Positions 14,401 through 24,596 of a stretch of DNA of 64,000 bases are shown here, piece by piece. Origin of the DNA: Argopecten irradians (lineage: Eukaryota > Mollusca > Bivalvia > Pectinida > Pectinidae); contig NC_091147.1 of the NCBI RefSeq assembly GCF_041381155.1, positions 26,505,849 to 26,569,848 on the forward strand. The letters run 5' to 3'. Every line of letters begins with the position of its first letter. Position 1 is the first letter of the stretch. The position numbers were made by a program, and so were the translations under genes. A model generated the notes under the pieces. That model was not told the origin of the DNA and ran no database searches. It was given only the letters and a program-made list of their open reading frames with translations.

Positions 14401-15805
14401 TATATCTGTATCAATGCTAAATTTGTATGACGTTAACAAAAATAAACATATTAGGAAAATGTAATGTGTAATTGTAATTAATTACTTTTTGAATGTAATT
14501 GTAATTGTAATTAATTACATTTACAAAACTGAGTAATTGTAATTGTAATTGTAATTGACTTTAGACCAAGTAATTGTAATTGTAATTAATTACATTGCAA
14601 TGTAATTGACCCAACCCTGACTACATTGTTATTGTCTCTTTAACATTACCAAGAATTTAAAAAAAAATGATATGATATACACTTGGCAATGCAATACAGA
14701 ATGGTTCCTTTGTGATATATCTTGATAGTGAAAATTTGTTTAAAGTTTTGCGTTTTGGCGTGTACGTCATAGTGGTTTTAACTATAACCAAGCCATAATT
14801 AATTTATATATGACACCTAATATTGATAATTGATATATTGCAGGGAGCGATTGTCGGCGGAATCTTCAGTTGCATTTTAGTTGGGTGGCTAGCTATTGGA
14901 AGATATATCAATAATGTCGTTAGTCCGTATGCAAAACTGGAACCTGCCTCTACAGAGAACTGCATATTTCCAAATATTACATCAGTAAGCAATATATCCC
15001 TATATAGTTATGATACCGTAACATTCACCAACATGTCGGGTTATGCGACCACTCAACCTCAAGATATTGGAACAGTCATAGCGCCGTAAGTAATATACAA
15101 TGCACTTCTTTAATGCACAAAGAAATAATATTTATAGATTCAAAAATCGATATAAATGAGAAAAAAATGATCGTTATTTTGACGTATGCGGTTATTACGT
15201 AAATGCTGCATGTCAGCATTGGCTTAGAAAACCGGTGTTTCAACTTCATTTACTCCGCAATCATCGTCATCTCAATTCAGTATTCATTTTGTTAATGCTA
15301 ATGCTGATTACATTGTTGAAGAGGCCACTCTGACCGAAAACATATGATGTGTTCTTCTAATAAGCATACATAAAAAACATGTATTTTTCACACTTGAGGT
15401 AGTTCAAGAGTATTCATATTTGATGACGACTAGTTTAAGTCCGTTATCAGTTACGTGGTCAGTATGGGGCCTCATAAATGGAACGTTAGTTCATGATCAT
15501 ACACAAGGGTTCTCGGATGGTTGGTGTTTTTTCTCATTCTTTCTATTACCAATAACATTTGACCATTATTTGTAAATAGCTCTTAGCATCATGAAAGCAG
15601 AAGACAATGGTGTGATTCTAGAGAAATTAAAAATAGATGAATTTCACGTGTGTAAGTTAAGGCAGGGATGATAAAAAATTACAAATGATTATTTTCTGTT
15701 TACAGTGAAGGCGTTGATATCATGTACTCAATATCATATAAATGGTTACGACCAATCGGTATCATTACTGTCCTACTAGTGGGGGTCCTTGATAAGCCGT
15801 CTTAA
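1612..15805 (+). CDS. SLC5-family sodium-coupled solute transporter (monocarboxylate/multivitamin type), multi-exon, possibly decaying
   Basis: A plasma-membrane Na+/solute symporter of the SLC5A6/A8/A12 branch, recognised from conserved segments in family order. Placed exons are 1612-1944, 3977-4045, 4460-4511, 5049-5116, 5385-5465, 6372-6446, about 6629-6770, about 8224-8316, 9638-9737, 10774-10844, 13003-13089, 14844-15085 and 15706-15805. Apart from exons 6 to 8 every junction has GT/AG and matching phase; for example exon 3 ends with one base and exon 4 supplies two. Together they give roughly 500 residues, against about 600 in SLC5A8. Oddities: a one-base frameshift in exon 6, no clean acceptor for exon 8, a missing or unrecognisable exon between 7 and 8, and a stop soon after a late membrane segment (ending DKPS), so the usual C-terminal tail is absent. 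The family assignment is secure. Whether the gene is functional is not, and the exact substrate cannot be told from sequence. Confidence 0.72.
3384..3414 (-). repeat. tRNA-derived SINE head fragment
   Basis: Read on the minus strand this begins GGGTCGCTGTGGCCGAGTGG and continues into TTAAGATG. That is the A-box end of the same mollusc SINE seen at 40989. It lies in the first intron of the transporter gene and is only a fragment. Confidence 0.55.
5479..5986. mobile_element. Small inverted-repeat element, copy 1
   Basis: A 508-bp stretch bounded by TTAAAGTTATATGTGCCGTA and, at the right end, its near inverse complement (TACGGAACATATAACTTTAA). It has no coding capacity and begins 13 bp after SLC5 exon 5. 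A 467-bp relative lies at 16626-17092 and a right-end fragment at 10318-10423, which supports a MITE-like family. No clear target duplication was seen, so the superfamily is unassigned. Confidence 0.6.
6372..6770 (+). CDS. SLC5 transporter exons 6-7, frameshifted
   Basis: Exon 6 (6372-6446) follows an AACAG acceptor and begins GTLEAGGVVLRW, matching the family G-(S/T)-L-(E/D)-AGG segment. In that frame a TAA occurs at 6435. From 6424 the neighbouring frame reads TERLNLF and splices in phase to exon 7, which starts at 6629 after TACTTCAG and reads HFDPNPEPCVQTLWSL. The family has R-L-N-F-F-x-FDPxP followed by T-FWSL. The correct protein therefore needs a single-base shift near the T-run at 6412-6418. 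Exon 7 goes on with GGTYFP and then TQEIQCR, an eroded match to the GG-YF ... NQxQ-IQR signature. Its 3' end is not determined. This is either true decay or a consensus error. Confidence 0.6.
8224..9737 (+). CDS. SLC5 transporter exons 8-9
   Basis: Exon 8 reads SLPGLFLLDALFSSASSK and ends in phase 0 at 8316 before GTAGGT. It corresponds to the LPGxPGLFxAxxFSGxLSTxSS helix. No AG acceptor lies in the open frame, which is closed by a TAA at 8221, so its 5' edge is damaged or diverged. Exon 9 (9638-9737) follows TTGTTCAG, reads FWEDIIYQHTKL and ends VDKLIHAVRS with one base left over. It matches the VTxEDxIKP ... KL region of the family. The leftover base plus the first two bases of the next exon at 10774 make a codon, which supports the model. 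A weak trace of a preceding exon (LCGSGCFCVQFAYFES, near 7248-7300) resembles the CG-x-FAYxxxxDP segment but is not sure. Confidence 0.55.
10318..10423. mobile_element. Right-end fragment of the same inverted-repeat element
   Basis: This matches the last part of the 5479-5986 element (GGTGTT..ATAACAT..TTAAAAG, then GAGTATGAAAATTACGGCAT) but lacks the left part. It lies in the intron just ahead of SLC5 exon 10. Confidence 0.45.
10774..15805 (+). CDS. SLC5 transporter exons 10-13 (late membrane segments and truncated C-terminus)
   Basis: Exon 10 (10774-10844) encodes VFGGIGIVVAFLVSGLDG. Exon 11 (13003-13089) encodes GAVIGIFVMGLFSPRANAL, the equivalent of GPLLGxFxLGMFFPxAN. Exon 12 (14844-15085) encodes GAIVGGIFSCILVGWLAIGR and then a polar extracellular loop with several N-glycosylation sequons (NIT, NIS, NMS). 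Exon 13 (15706-15805) encodes MYSISYKWLRPIGIITVLLV and then DKPS and a stop at 15803-15805. Splice sites and phases agree throughout. The family normally continues with a further membrane helix and a cytosolic tail, so the protein is short at its C-terminus unless an exon with an alternative donor follows. The hAT element lies in the intron between exons 11 and 12. Confidence 0.75.
13450..14619 (+). mobile_element. Non-autonomous hAT DNA transposon in an SLC5 intron
   Basis: The ends are CAGGGTTGGG and CCCAACCCTG, a perfect inverted repeat. The 8-bp sequence ACTACATT flanks it on both sides (13442-13449 and 14620-14627), the hAT hallmark. Both subterminal regions (about 13460-13640 and 14464-14605) are packed with TAATTGTAATT-type repeats in opposite orientation, probable transposase-binding or foldback sequence. 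The centre keeps only the end of a transposase gene (14109-14310). The perfect target duplication suggests a fairly recent insertion mobilised by a full-length relative elsewhere. Confidence 0.92.
14109..14310 (+). pseudogene. hAT transposase C-terminal dimerisation domain remnant
   Basis: The translation contains AIPATSAPVERLFSAAAKVF followed by RSxxIRLSDDNF. This is the classic hAT C-terminal signature (IPATSAxxERxFSxAG, then R..L). Just upstream an eroded FWKDN..YPN..ILASKHL can be read with a stop and a shift at the join. The catalytic DDE core and the BED zinc finger are absent, so this is an internal-deletion derivative that cannot make transposase. Confidence 0.85.
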
Positions 15806-16625
15806 ACGTAAAGTATAGTACATGTGTGCATATAGCATACATATACATTTGTATAATATGTAGTCATTTACTATATATGATAACAGCAGAAAGTTTACTA
15901 GGTATAAGTTTTTTAGTGTTGATTAAGATTAGTCAAAGAAATCTTATTTTAATAGTTTGACATAATTTCCATCTGTTTATTTTTCACATTTTTGATTTCT
16001 TTATTTATTCGTTCATTTTTTTAATTCTTTTTCATCCAATAAATGATCGAATAATTCAAAACACTTAGGACCCGATCCTGTTGCTAAGAACCTTACTGTA
16101 CCTTTTGGTGAACTCTTGTGGAGCTGTTTCCCGAAATTCGTCAGACAGAAATATTGTTGTGGTGTTGACTATCATCCAACTAAGCAGAAAGAGGTAATAC
16201 ATTAACGCAAATAAATTGAATAACGTTTTCACAAAGAAACCTTTCATAATAGGATGGTTTTTATTAACGTCATAAATACTATGTTTATATTACATGCATT
16301 CCGTTTATTATATTATTTTACCCCAATATGATATTACAAACCAAATCCAGTATTATCTGCATATTACATATTTACTTACCTTGTGGATAGGTGTTCATTG
16401 TAACGTCATTATTTTGTGAGTGGTATTAACGTCGCTCTGCAAAATATGATGTTTTGGTCCCCCAAAAACATAACGTCAAAATTAATACCACCGAAAAGGG
16501 CAGATAATTCTGTAATATGCAAATAGAGAATAATGTTGATGAGATTTTTTCTAAGAATTGCACTGGTTATAACGATGCATAAAACATTGATCTTATTCGA
16601 AGATTCGAAAACTATTTCTGAATGC
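15806..16625. other. Intergenic, nothing recognised
   Basis: AT-rich sequence behind the transporter stop codon. It has no recognisable gene, RNA or repeat boundary. It presumably contains the 3' UTR of the transporter if that gene is expressed. Confidence 0.4.
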
Positions 16626-17092
16626 TTAAAGTTATATGTGCCGTAACTGGGCGAAAATTTTGGCATGTCGATTTTTCTTAATTAATCTATTGAAAACCAA
16701 AAGTTTTAATGAATTAAGGCATGAAAATCATTCAAATGGCTTCAGATGCCTTAAAAAACGTTAGTTACAACACAGAAATTATGTACAGTAAACTTGGTTT
16801 TTTATGCCTTACGTGTGTTTAGATGGAAACTTTCCTGCAGAAATCACTTTACAATTATACTTACACTGTGAAATGAAATTGTACACCACATTTTACCTTC
16901 ACTATAGATATAGTGATGTTTGGCAGTACTGCTAAAAATCATTTTCTGCTCTTATTTGTATCTGTAAAATTAAAACCAATGCATTGAATGTACTGTAATA
17001 TTCAAGATGTAAGTAACTTTTTTGTGATGAATAAGATATTAAAAGCTTATCTTGATTCGTGAGTATGAAAAATACGGCACATATAACTCTAA
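16626..17092. mobile_element. Small inverted-repeat element, copy 2
   Basis: It starts TTAAAGTTATATGTGCCGTA, like copy 1 at 5479, and ends with ACGGCACATATAACTCTAA. The interior aligns with copy 1 but carries many substitutions and indels, so the two insertions are not recent. It has no coding capacity. Confidence 0.6.
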
Positions 17093-17204
17093 AAAAAACC
17101 CGGAATGCATGTTTGTAATAATTTAACAAAACTTGTTTGGTCGAACAAACTTATTGTATTATTAACTGCCCGTGTACAACTGTATTTTAAAGACGTTCTT
17201 GCCT

Positions 17205-17408
17205 TAATGCAATGTGTTGCATACAATGCGATATGTTCGTTTTGTGACACGTTTGCTCATTATGGTGTCCCAGTTTAATGGCACTTACCATCAAAGATAC
17301 CGATCAGCACACTCCGCCCGGTCACATTATACTGCAACCGGGCAAACCAGTCGTCCCACTCACTATTTGCGTAACATTAAACAGGACCAGAACTTACCGT
17401 TATCGTAG
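17205..17408. repeat. Probable fragment of an interspersed repeat
   Basis: A clearly more GC-rich patch than its surroundings, with a 64-codon open frame on the plus strand (RYVRFVTRLLIMVSQFNG at the start). The composition and phrases such as GCCCGGTCACATTATACTG look like a dispersed bivalve repeat rather than a gene. I cannot name the family. Confidence 0.3.
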
Positions 17409-17599
17409 AATATATTGACTATTTTTTTTCGCAGAGACGATATAAGAAAATAATGTGGATACACACATCATTGTTACTTGAGCTGCGTCCCGTCCATATC
17501 TACATTAACATGAAGGAAAGGCTCATACTTGATATTGATTCAATACAATGACAAAGTGCAAAAAAATGTTGTCTTATTTGGAGACTGAACTAATAAATG

Positions 17600-18190
17600 T
17601 TTGATAAAGTTCTTTTATTTATAAATCTATGTACATAATTTGATCAATAACATAAAACACTCTATACGTAATGTTAATAAAATATTTGCACATTAAAGAT
17701 AAAGAATTTCAAAGAAGGATTTCAAAACAGCGAAAAACGCTTTAAAATCTACTTTCTAAACAGTCTTCTTCTGGATAAATCAGTATTGATGAATGTGATA
17801 TTTGAATATTTGAACCATTCCGATTGTTATATCATTAGTATGTCCTTATATAATACCAGGGCTATGCTATACAATTTTATCCTACTAATTTATTTCCATT
17901 TTGTCCTGCTAGGTGCCGGATTTTACGCAGCAAGATTATGATTTGACGGTGATGAAACCTATGAATGGTCACTAGTATGCCATAATCGTGTGGCATAAGA
18001 AGACGTTTACAAACATAGAGTGATTTCCATATCGATCTGAAAGAATGATTTTAATCCATACATGACTTCGATATTTTTGGTTTTTTCATTGTTTTTTACC
18101 GCTTTTTATCCTTGAGTTTTATATTCCTTTTATATTGTATAAAATATATATCTGGCACGTTGCAAATGCTGGCATTGCTTTATAACAAAA
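17600..18190 (+). repeat. Eroded relic of the array spacer ('unit 0')
   Basis: Several stretches align, with heavy divergence, to the spacer behind the B genes. AACAGCGAAAAACGCTTTAA and the text after it match 28450-28550. GGTGCCGGATTTTACGCAGC and GGTCACTAGTATGCCATAAT match 29037-29112. GTTGCAAATGCTGGCATTGC matches 29561-29581. The relic lacks the 200-bp element found at 29137-29335 in the younger units, so it records the state before that insertion. No receptor coding sequence remains beside it. Confidence 0.6.
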
Positions 18191-18484
18191 GTTGAAGATC
18201 GAAAACAACTTCGCTAAATATGACGGCGTTCCAGTTCGCTGTTGCAATGGGTTAGAATTATATGAAAAAATGTTTAAAACAGGTTTCTTCCGCTATTCTG
18301 GATTACCAGGATCAGTCCAGATTAGAGGCAATTTTATTAATCTTATTATTAGAGGTGTGTATGCATTTCTTGTGGTTTTCCATTCCACGGTAACACTCCA
18401 TTTTCATTCGTAACACCAGTTCGAAATAATTAGTTCTTATTGGAGCTATACTGCTACATATCTGATGCATCTATGAATGTAGGT

Positions 18485-18872
18485 TGCTATTATTATTAGC
18501 AATCCAGTTGCCATGGTAACCATCCAAAATATGCATTAATTAGGCGCATCAAAATATGTTTGACCTATTTTTGAAGTTTCAGCATAAACAATAGACCACA
18601 ATCTTGAACATTTATTGTCAATATGTAGGCACTTAAGATGCAATTTAAGGAGATATAAAAAAAATGTTCAAGGATGTGCTCGGTGATTATCGTAGCAAAT
18701 AAAATGCATCAGTTGTGCGTATTTCAAATGGTTACCATGGCAACTATATCTGAAATGATACACAACTATCATAATAACTGTATCAGGAATGTACTCGATA
18801 TTTGACATTTAATCACAGGTTTGACAATGTGACGGAATTTGGGGTCAAAAGGGCTCAAACCATACATAGTCC
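18485..18872. mobile_element. Partial inverted-repeat element (left end lost)
   Basis: It contains the subterminal inverted pair GTTGCCATGGTAACCATCC (near 18509) and GGTTACCATGGCAAC (near 18730), and a right end reading TTTGGGGTCAAAAGGGCTCA then CATACATAGTCC. The right end is the inverse complement of the left end of the element at 19036. No matching left terminus was found. Confidence 0.5.
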
Positions 18873-19035
18873 TTTGTGAGTTCAATCTCATTTTAATAAA
18901 TGGTATATAAAAAAAAAAGATAAATGAAAAACGATCGGACAACAGCGTAGTCTATATCAGTTATCTCTCTTAGGTAACAACTAGTTACTAACTACTGAAT
19001 ACATACATATAATGTAACGTGCTATTATTAAGAAA

Positions 19036-19588
19036 GGACACTGTATGGTTTGGCCGCTTTTTGGTCCCCAAATCCATCAATTTCAAACCTGTTAATTAGT
19101 GATAAAATTGTTCAATATCAATCGTTGATGTAATAAATATGATGCTTATACACCATTGCAATTGTAGATGTTATGGTAACCATCCTAAATATGCAAAAAA
19201 TTATAAAAATGTTCAAATTTAGTCCATTTTGACAATTTTTGGGTAAGTGTTTCATCAAAACACCATAGAGAGTATCCGTCAACAAACTTCATATTTCTCA
19301 TAAGGATGTATCTTAGGTAGGTACCTACATATTCAGAATAAATGTTTGTTCGAGATTGCGCTCTATTGTTTCTAAAGACAAAAACGATCAAAAAATTACC
19401 AAATTTTGAAATTCAGTTAATTTTTGCATATTTCGGATGGTTACCATGGCAACTTAAACTAAAAAAAATAGAAACCTAAATCATGGTATTTACTAAATTA
19501 TATCAAATGCAACAGTTTTATTTCCTAATTATTAGTTTAAAAATCGAAGGATCTGGGAGCCAAAAAGGGCCCCAAGCATATAAAGTCC
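19036..19588. mobile_element. Inverted-repeat element with TATGGTTTGG-type termini
   Basis: The left end GGACACTGTATGGTTTGGCC and the right end GGCCCCAAGCATATAAAGTCC are imperfect inverse complements over about 38 bp. Inside lies the same inverted pair around GGTAACCATCC / GGATGGTTACC as in its neighbour at 18485. It is non-coding, a MITE-like pair of relatives about 550 bp apart. The superfamily is not determined. Confidence 0.55.
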
Positions 19589-21870
19589 TATAACATTTTA
19601 GTATAAACATCATACACTGAATATTAATTTCGGATGTTTTATAATAATTAAAAACTGTATGTATATATAATGTGTATTTCCAATTTCAAAAGAAGTTGTT
19701 AGTCTTATTATTCTTACGTCCATGAAAATGATAGGTTAACAGACCTAAAATGACGATTTCGGTTTATTAGCTCAAATGATTCATCAACCTATGAGTTTGT
19801 TGTCTTTGTTAAATCAGGGGACTGTACACTAAAATTGGTAATATAGATTCTGAATAATTTCACAATATACTGAACTCGCCAATAATCTATTATGCAATAA
19901 TATAAATAAAATAAAATGAAATATAAGCACATTCTGGGATATATGTCAAAATGTTTTTTTAGGACAGATCAAATGTAAGTTTTATGGCCAAAATGGAGAA
20001 CGAAACGTGAACTGTGTTGGAGGACAATTGAGCAAATCTCTCGCATATCCCAGACATAGCTAGTTATGAATTATTTCACTCCTTTATACAGTACCATTGC
20101 CTTCGCCATTAAGAAATCAGGTATAAAAATAAGACCATGTATCAATGTCACAGTACAGAACCAGACGTCTATTTTCGTTTTAATTGAGGTTCAAGCTATC
20201 GAGCTCCTGTGACTAGGATTTTTGAGCGCCTGAAGCAAAACCTGAAGCGGAAAATGTATTCCTAGTTACTGAAATAGAGGCAGTAAACGTGTTTTTTTTT
20301 TTTCATTCAGGTTGTCCTCTGAACGTAATGAGTATATAATATACATTAAAATTCTTATGTGTTATTCATTAAAAAAAACAAAAACAACAACAACAAAAAA
20401 AAACCAAAAAACCAAAACGATACCCACAAATTTTCAATAACCTTTTCTTCTCTTCTTTTAAATATTATTTCCTGTCTTTTTCTTAATTAATTTCGAAATT
20501 TGTTTATACATTTGATGTAATAAAAGTGTACTATATAAGCAAATGCATAATGGAACCGGTGGAGAACAATGAATTCAAATAACTATTTAAATTTAAATTA
20601 TATACACAGACTTTCTATGTTATGTAACAACATACTATAAAATTAAAGGTTCACTACCTTTCCGAAACAAAAGATAAAAGTTTCTTGAAAACCATAATAA
20701 CATACGAAAATTTATATCGATGGCACATTAATATCACCAATTAGACATCCAGAGTGATATTTTAATATAAAAAACAATTTGAGTTTGATTATTTAAAAAC
20801 ACCAAAATATCCTTAAAAATAAAGATACTCATATTGGCGGTTGTCGTACCAGATGTTATAAAGTAAATATGATTGTGGGTTAATTGTATTTTCTGCATTT
20901 CGTTTAGAATAGCAATGCACGTTTTCTTTAGTCATTAGAAATCAAGTGTGTGCATTAAAATTTGATTTGCGGCCAAAGCGTTTTATAGTACCAGGATATC
21001 CTGTCCAATCGTCGTCCTTTTGCAAATTCAGGATTATTTTGTTGTTTTACGGCGTATTTCTCAATGTCTCATTTTTTTTTTTTTTTTTTTCTTTTTCGTT
21101 GTCATTCTAGTCAACAAATACCAGTATAATTCAGTCGTCTAGCTTAAGCGTTCCAATCTATGTTGGCGTCTCGTCACTTCCTGTTTAATATAATTATAAT
21201 AATGTATACTTATATATTTCCTATTAGATAATAACAATTGGGCCCGTTTAACGTATCATCAACAGAGTATTCTCCCAGTTTCTCTTCTTTGTCAATTTCA
21301 TCCGCAACAACTGATATTTAGGTGTTCCGCCCAACAACTTGTATATTATGCTTAAGTTTGAAAGTGAGTACTTTGATAAGTGTATATATCGTATACACGA
21401 GGGAACTATTTCCGAGATGGATGACCACATTTCTTTACTGTGCATAATATTACTTTTTGCACAAAAATACCTCACTAGAACTACACATTAGCATTAAGGG
21501 GTGATAATTATGTCTAACTCAAGATAAAATAGAAGCATCATCTTGTTTACAACAAAAGTGAGTCGACCATCATCCTGTTTCACTTTATTGAGGTAAAAAT
21601 CATTTCGATCTCAAAATGGAATAGAATCCTGTACGAAGTAGTATCTGGTTTTCAGCAAAACTGAGTCGACCATCTTCCTTTTTCTCTTTTATACAAATCT
21701 TAAGATTGATGTATGTGGACATTGCTACTACTGTAAAATACTCTATTTATGCGAGATGCAAAATTTTCGCGCAATTTCGTGAGATAATTCAAATGTTTAT
21801 ATGAATGCAAGATCATTATCGAGAAAAGACTGGAAATATTCTATAAGTGAAATCAAACAGGAATTTTTGT
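19589..21870. other. Intergenic, low-complexity patches only
   Basis: No gene recognised. There is an A/C-rich simple-sequence patch at about 20369-20420 (repeats of AAC and AAAACC) and a T-run at about 21070-21090. The receptor array begins immediately to the right. The homology with the other array copies fades out near 21871, which marks the left edge of the duplicated block. Confidence 0.45.
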
Positions 21871-21895
21871 ACCTGATTCGGATACATATCTTGAT

Positions 21896-23171
21896 CTAGA
21901 CAGAAATGATAATAAAACACCATTACACTACATTTGCAATAACAAGAATCGCAAAAAAGATTGCGAAAAAGAATTTGTCGAGCATGACACCGAATTCCAT
22001 TTTCGTGCGCGAGATGACCCATTGTCTTGCATTGTCGGAATGCTTGTGTCCTTTATAACACCATTATTAGTATTTAAGTCGCCGTACTCTGTGTTACAAG
22101 TCGTGGTTATGTTAATTTCGTATTCTTTCCAGTAGCCGATTGCTTATCTTTCATACTTCTACAAGTGCAGAACATTTTCGAAAGCCAAACAGGCATTTGC
22201 TCGTCAATTTTCGCCATATGGAACGAAAGGAAGTCCGATCACAGTAGTGAAAGAGAATAAGGGCACTGTATCTACGTTACACATCAGGATACCTAGTGAA
22301 GATTGACACTGGGTTGGTGATAGGGAGCTTCTCCGATATTAGTGTCATGTAGACAGAAAACGAGAGGAAACATGGTCAACAGAGAATGAAAACCCTTTCT
22401 CCGGATTGTGGGGGGGAGCAGAAACACCGCAAGGTTAAGGAAACACAAGTAAGTATTATTGGATGTCAGAAGATCACAATGATAAATTCGGGCTTTCGTT
22501 GGAAGATAACCCCAAACGTTGCAACGCTAGAAAGTACTTTCAGTGCCATTATTTGTGTAAAATTTCTAAAACATTCTCACTGTGAAATATCTTCCAAAAT
22601 CTGAAATCTCGCTGTCATCAACCGGCGTAATAAAAACTTCATTAGAAATGTAATCAGAAGAAGCGAGTTTTAATTGTGCAATCGTGACGATCAAATGGAT
22701 ACAAATTCATATCTGAGTTGACATGTTGTACTGGGCATTACCGTGACAGTTACAAACTGTTTGCCATCACTAGTTCCGCGAACTTTTCCCGTCGTAAAAC
22801 GTTTTCCGATGTTCTCATTCCCAGATGGATTACTAACCATGAGAGCCGGGTTCCATAACTCCGCGGAATCTAATAATACATACAAATATATTGCTTCTAC
22901 TGATACCCCATTTTAGCATTTCGTCCGTCCATATGATCGTGAATGTTGATGTCGAGATGAACTCTCCAGAGACTTCGTGAAACGTATTGATAGATTATAG
23001 CTGCCAACGTACAGTAACCTCCATTGCTTCAGCCTGATCTTTAACGGGACGTAATCGTTTGGAGTAATTCTGAAGAAGGTCGTTATGGAATTCCTCAGCC
23101 ACGTCATAAGGCAAGCTCCAGCCATGGACACATAAACACAACAAAAGAGAAAGAAGAGAATTGGAAAACAT
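21896..23171 (-). pseudogene. A1: broken nicotinic-receptor-like Cys-loop channel gene
   Basis: A minus-strand relative of the intact A3 gene. The start MFSN..LLLCLCVHGWSLPYD lies at 23171 and the expected stop codon at 21896-21898. The signal peptide, the WTDE..W loop, WNPALMVSNPSG, M1, M2, M3 and M4 can all be found, but not in one frame. Compared with A3 it has a dozen or more small length changes. Most are single added bases at short runs between about 22150 and 22730, with two further additions near the start. There is also a Glu-to-stop change (GAA to TAA) in the WQLES segment near 22997. The bias toward single-base additions is typical of an unpolished long-read consensus, so some defects may not be real. 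The stop is a substitution and is more credible. It pairs head to head with B1. Confidence 0.75.
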
Positions 23172-24596
23172 CTCATGCTTTCCAAAGACTTTCGGTATGG
23201 ACTGCAATTCAAGTGATACTGGAGCACTTGATGCAAACGGATGAAATACTAAACTCAGGTCTACGGATAGCCTACAAAGGGCCCATATTAATTGACCTTC
23301 AGAGTCACTCTGAGTAATTACGTAAACATTGTCGATACATCCATCAAAATCAATATCGTGAACGAAACCATTGACAAATGATCCTGATGATGTACAAATA
23401 TTTACTTACGTATTCATGTAGGCATATTGCTTATGTCAAGAGCGGGCACTTTGAACTCATCGGATTAATGGAGGAACAATTCAAGATGATGGTAGTTATG
23501 AGTAGTATCCTAAGTGACGCAAATTATACAAAAGAGGTTAAGTTTGTTTTCGATTAATATAATTTGGTGCGTCAATTATCCATGCAAACTGTGAATCTCT
23601 TTGTCCGACTTGTCCAGTGGATATTCGATGAAACGTCATGCGGGATTCGCACAACGTTCTAAAATCCGACTGAATACTTTGCAGTTTTAAATATTTAAAT
23701 ACCATGCACATTAAATATACTTATCGTTCACTTTTGCAATATATATTTAGCAAACAAATGCAATTGATCTCACTAAAATCCATTGTATTTCTTATGAAAC
23801 ATCCTTTCAAATATGCAAATGTGTAATGAAAACGCAATTTCAAAAAATCAATATACTGCGTAGTGTCCTTAGAGGAGAGGAATCCAGAACTTTCTATTGC
23901 CATATTTTGTATCAATATAGCCTAAAATAGCCCATGTTACTACCGACCATCATGTCCGCATGATGTCATTCAAAACATTTTTCAAGTCCAACTCAAAGGA
24001 GTTTAGGGAAAAAGCTTATAAATTATGCTATATTATCATATCTAAAGTGATATTTGTCTAACTTGCTACAAAGCTTTTATTATCATTTTTAATTACCTAT
24101 CTACATAAATGCAAGTACACGGTTTTGGTAAACTTTTCATCAACGGTTATGAGGAAGAGTCATTCATAAAATAAACAAATACCTGACTGCAGCTGATAAT
24201 TGATGTAAATGTAAGATATATAGTTTTTATGTGAAACCTTTATAATTGAATTAACGCTTCAAATCACACTCTTCCATTTAAATGAGGCCCATTTTATGTG
24301 TTATGTGTAAATACATGCGGTGGAAGTCAATATTCCCATATATCTATATATTGATTTGACGGAAAGTTTCAAAGATACTGAACGTTATTTTGAAATTGTC
24401 CATTAATGTCGGCATTATGTAAAGTAGCTTTCGGGCATCAAAAATCTTTAGATTTCAGTCCAATGACAGTTAAGGTCATTTTGAGTGTTTACATAGCAAT
24501 CCTATAAGCTTAGAGAACGCTTCAAATTCTTACTTGTGTTAGTACTGCGCATTCTGTCACATAGTCCCTGCCGTCAATTACGAAAAAACATAAACT
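23172..24596. promoter_or_regulatory. Divergent A1/B1 spacer (shared promoter region)
   Basis: About 1.4 kb separates two oppositely transcribed genes, so it should hold both promoters. It is nearly identical to 45306-46724, and its A-proximal half aligns with 63217-64000. On the minus strand a GTAAGT donor-like site (23404-23409) follows CATGAATAC. The same site occurs upstream of A2, A3 and A5 and may end a non-coding first exon of the A genes. No coding sequence was recognised. Confidence 0.5.

Noticed and set aside
20369-20420. A/C-rich repetitive patch
   Set aside because: Simple low-complexity sequence without structure.
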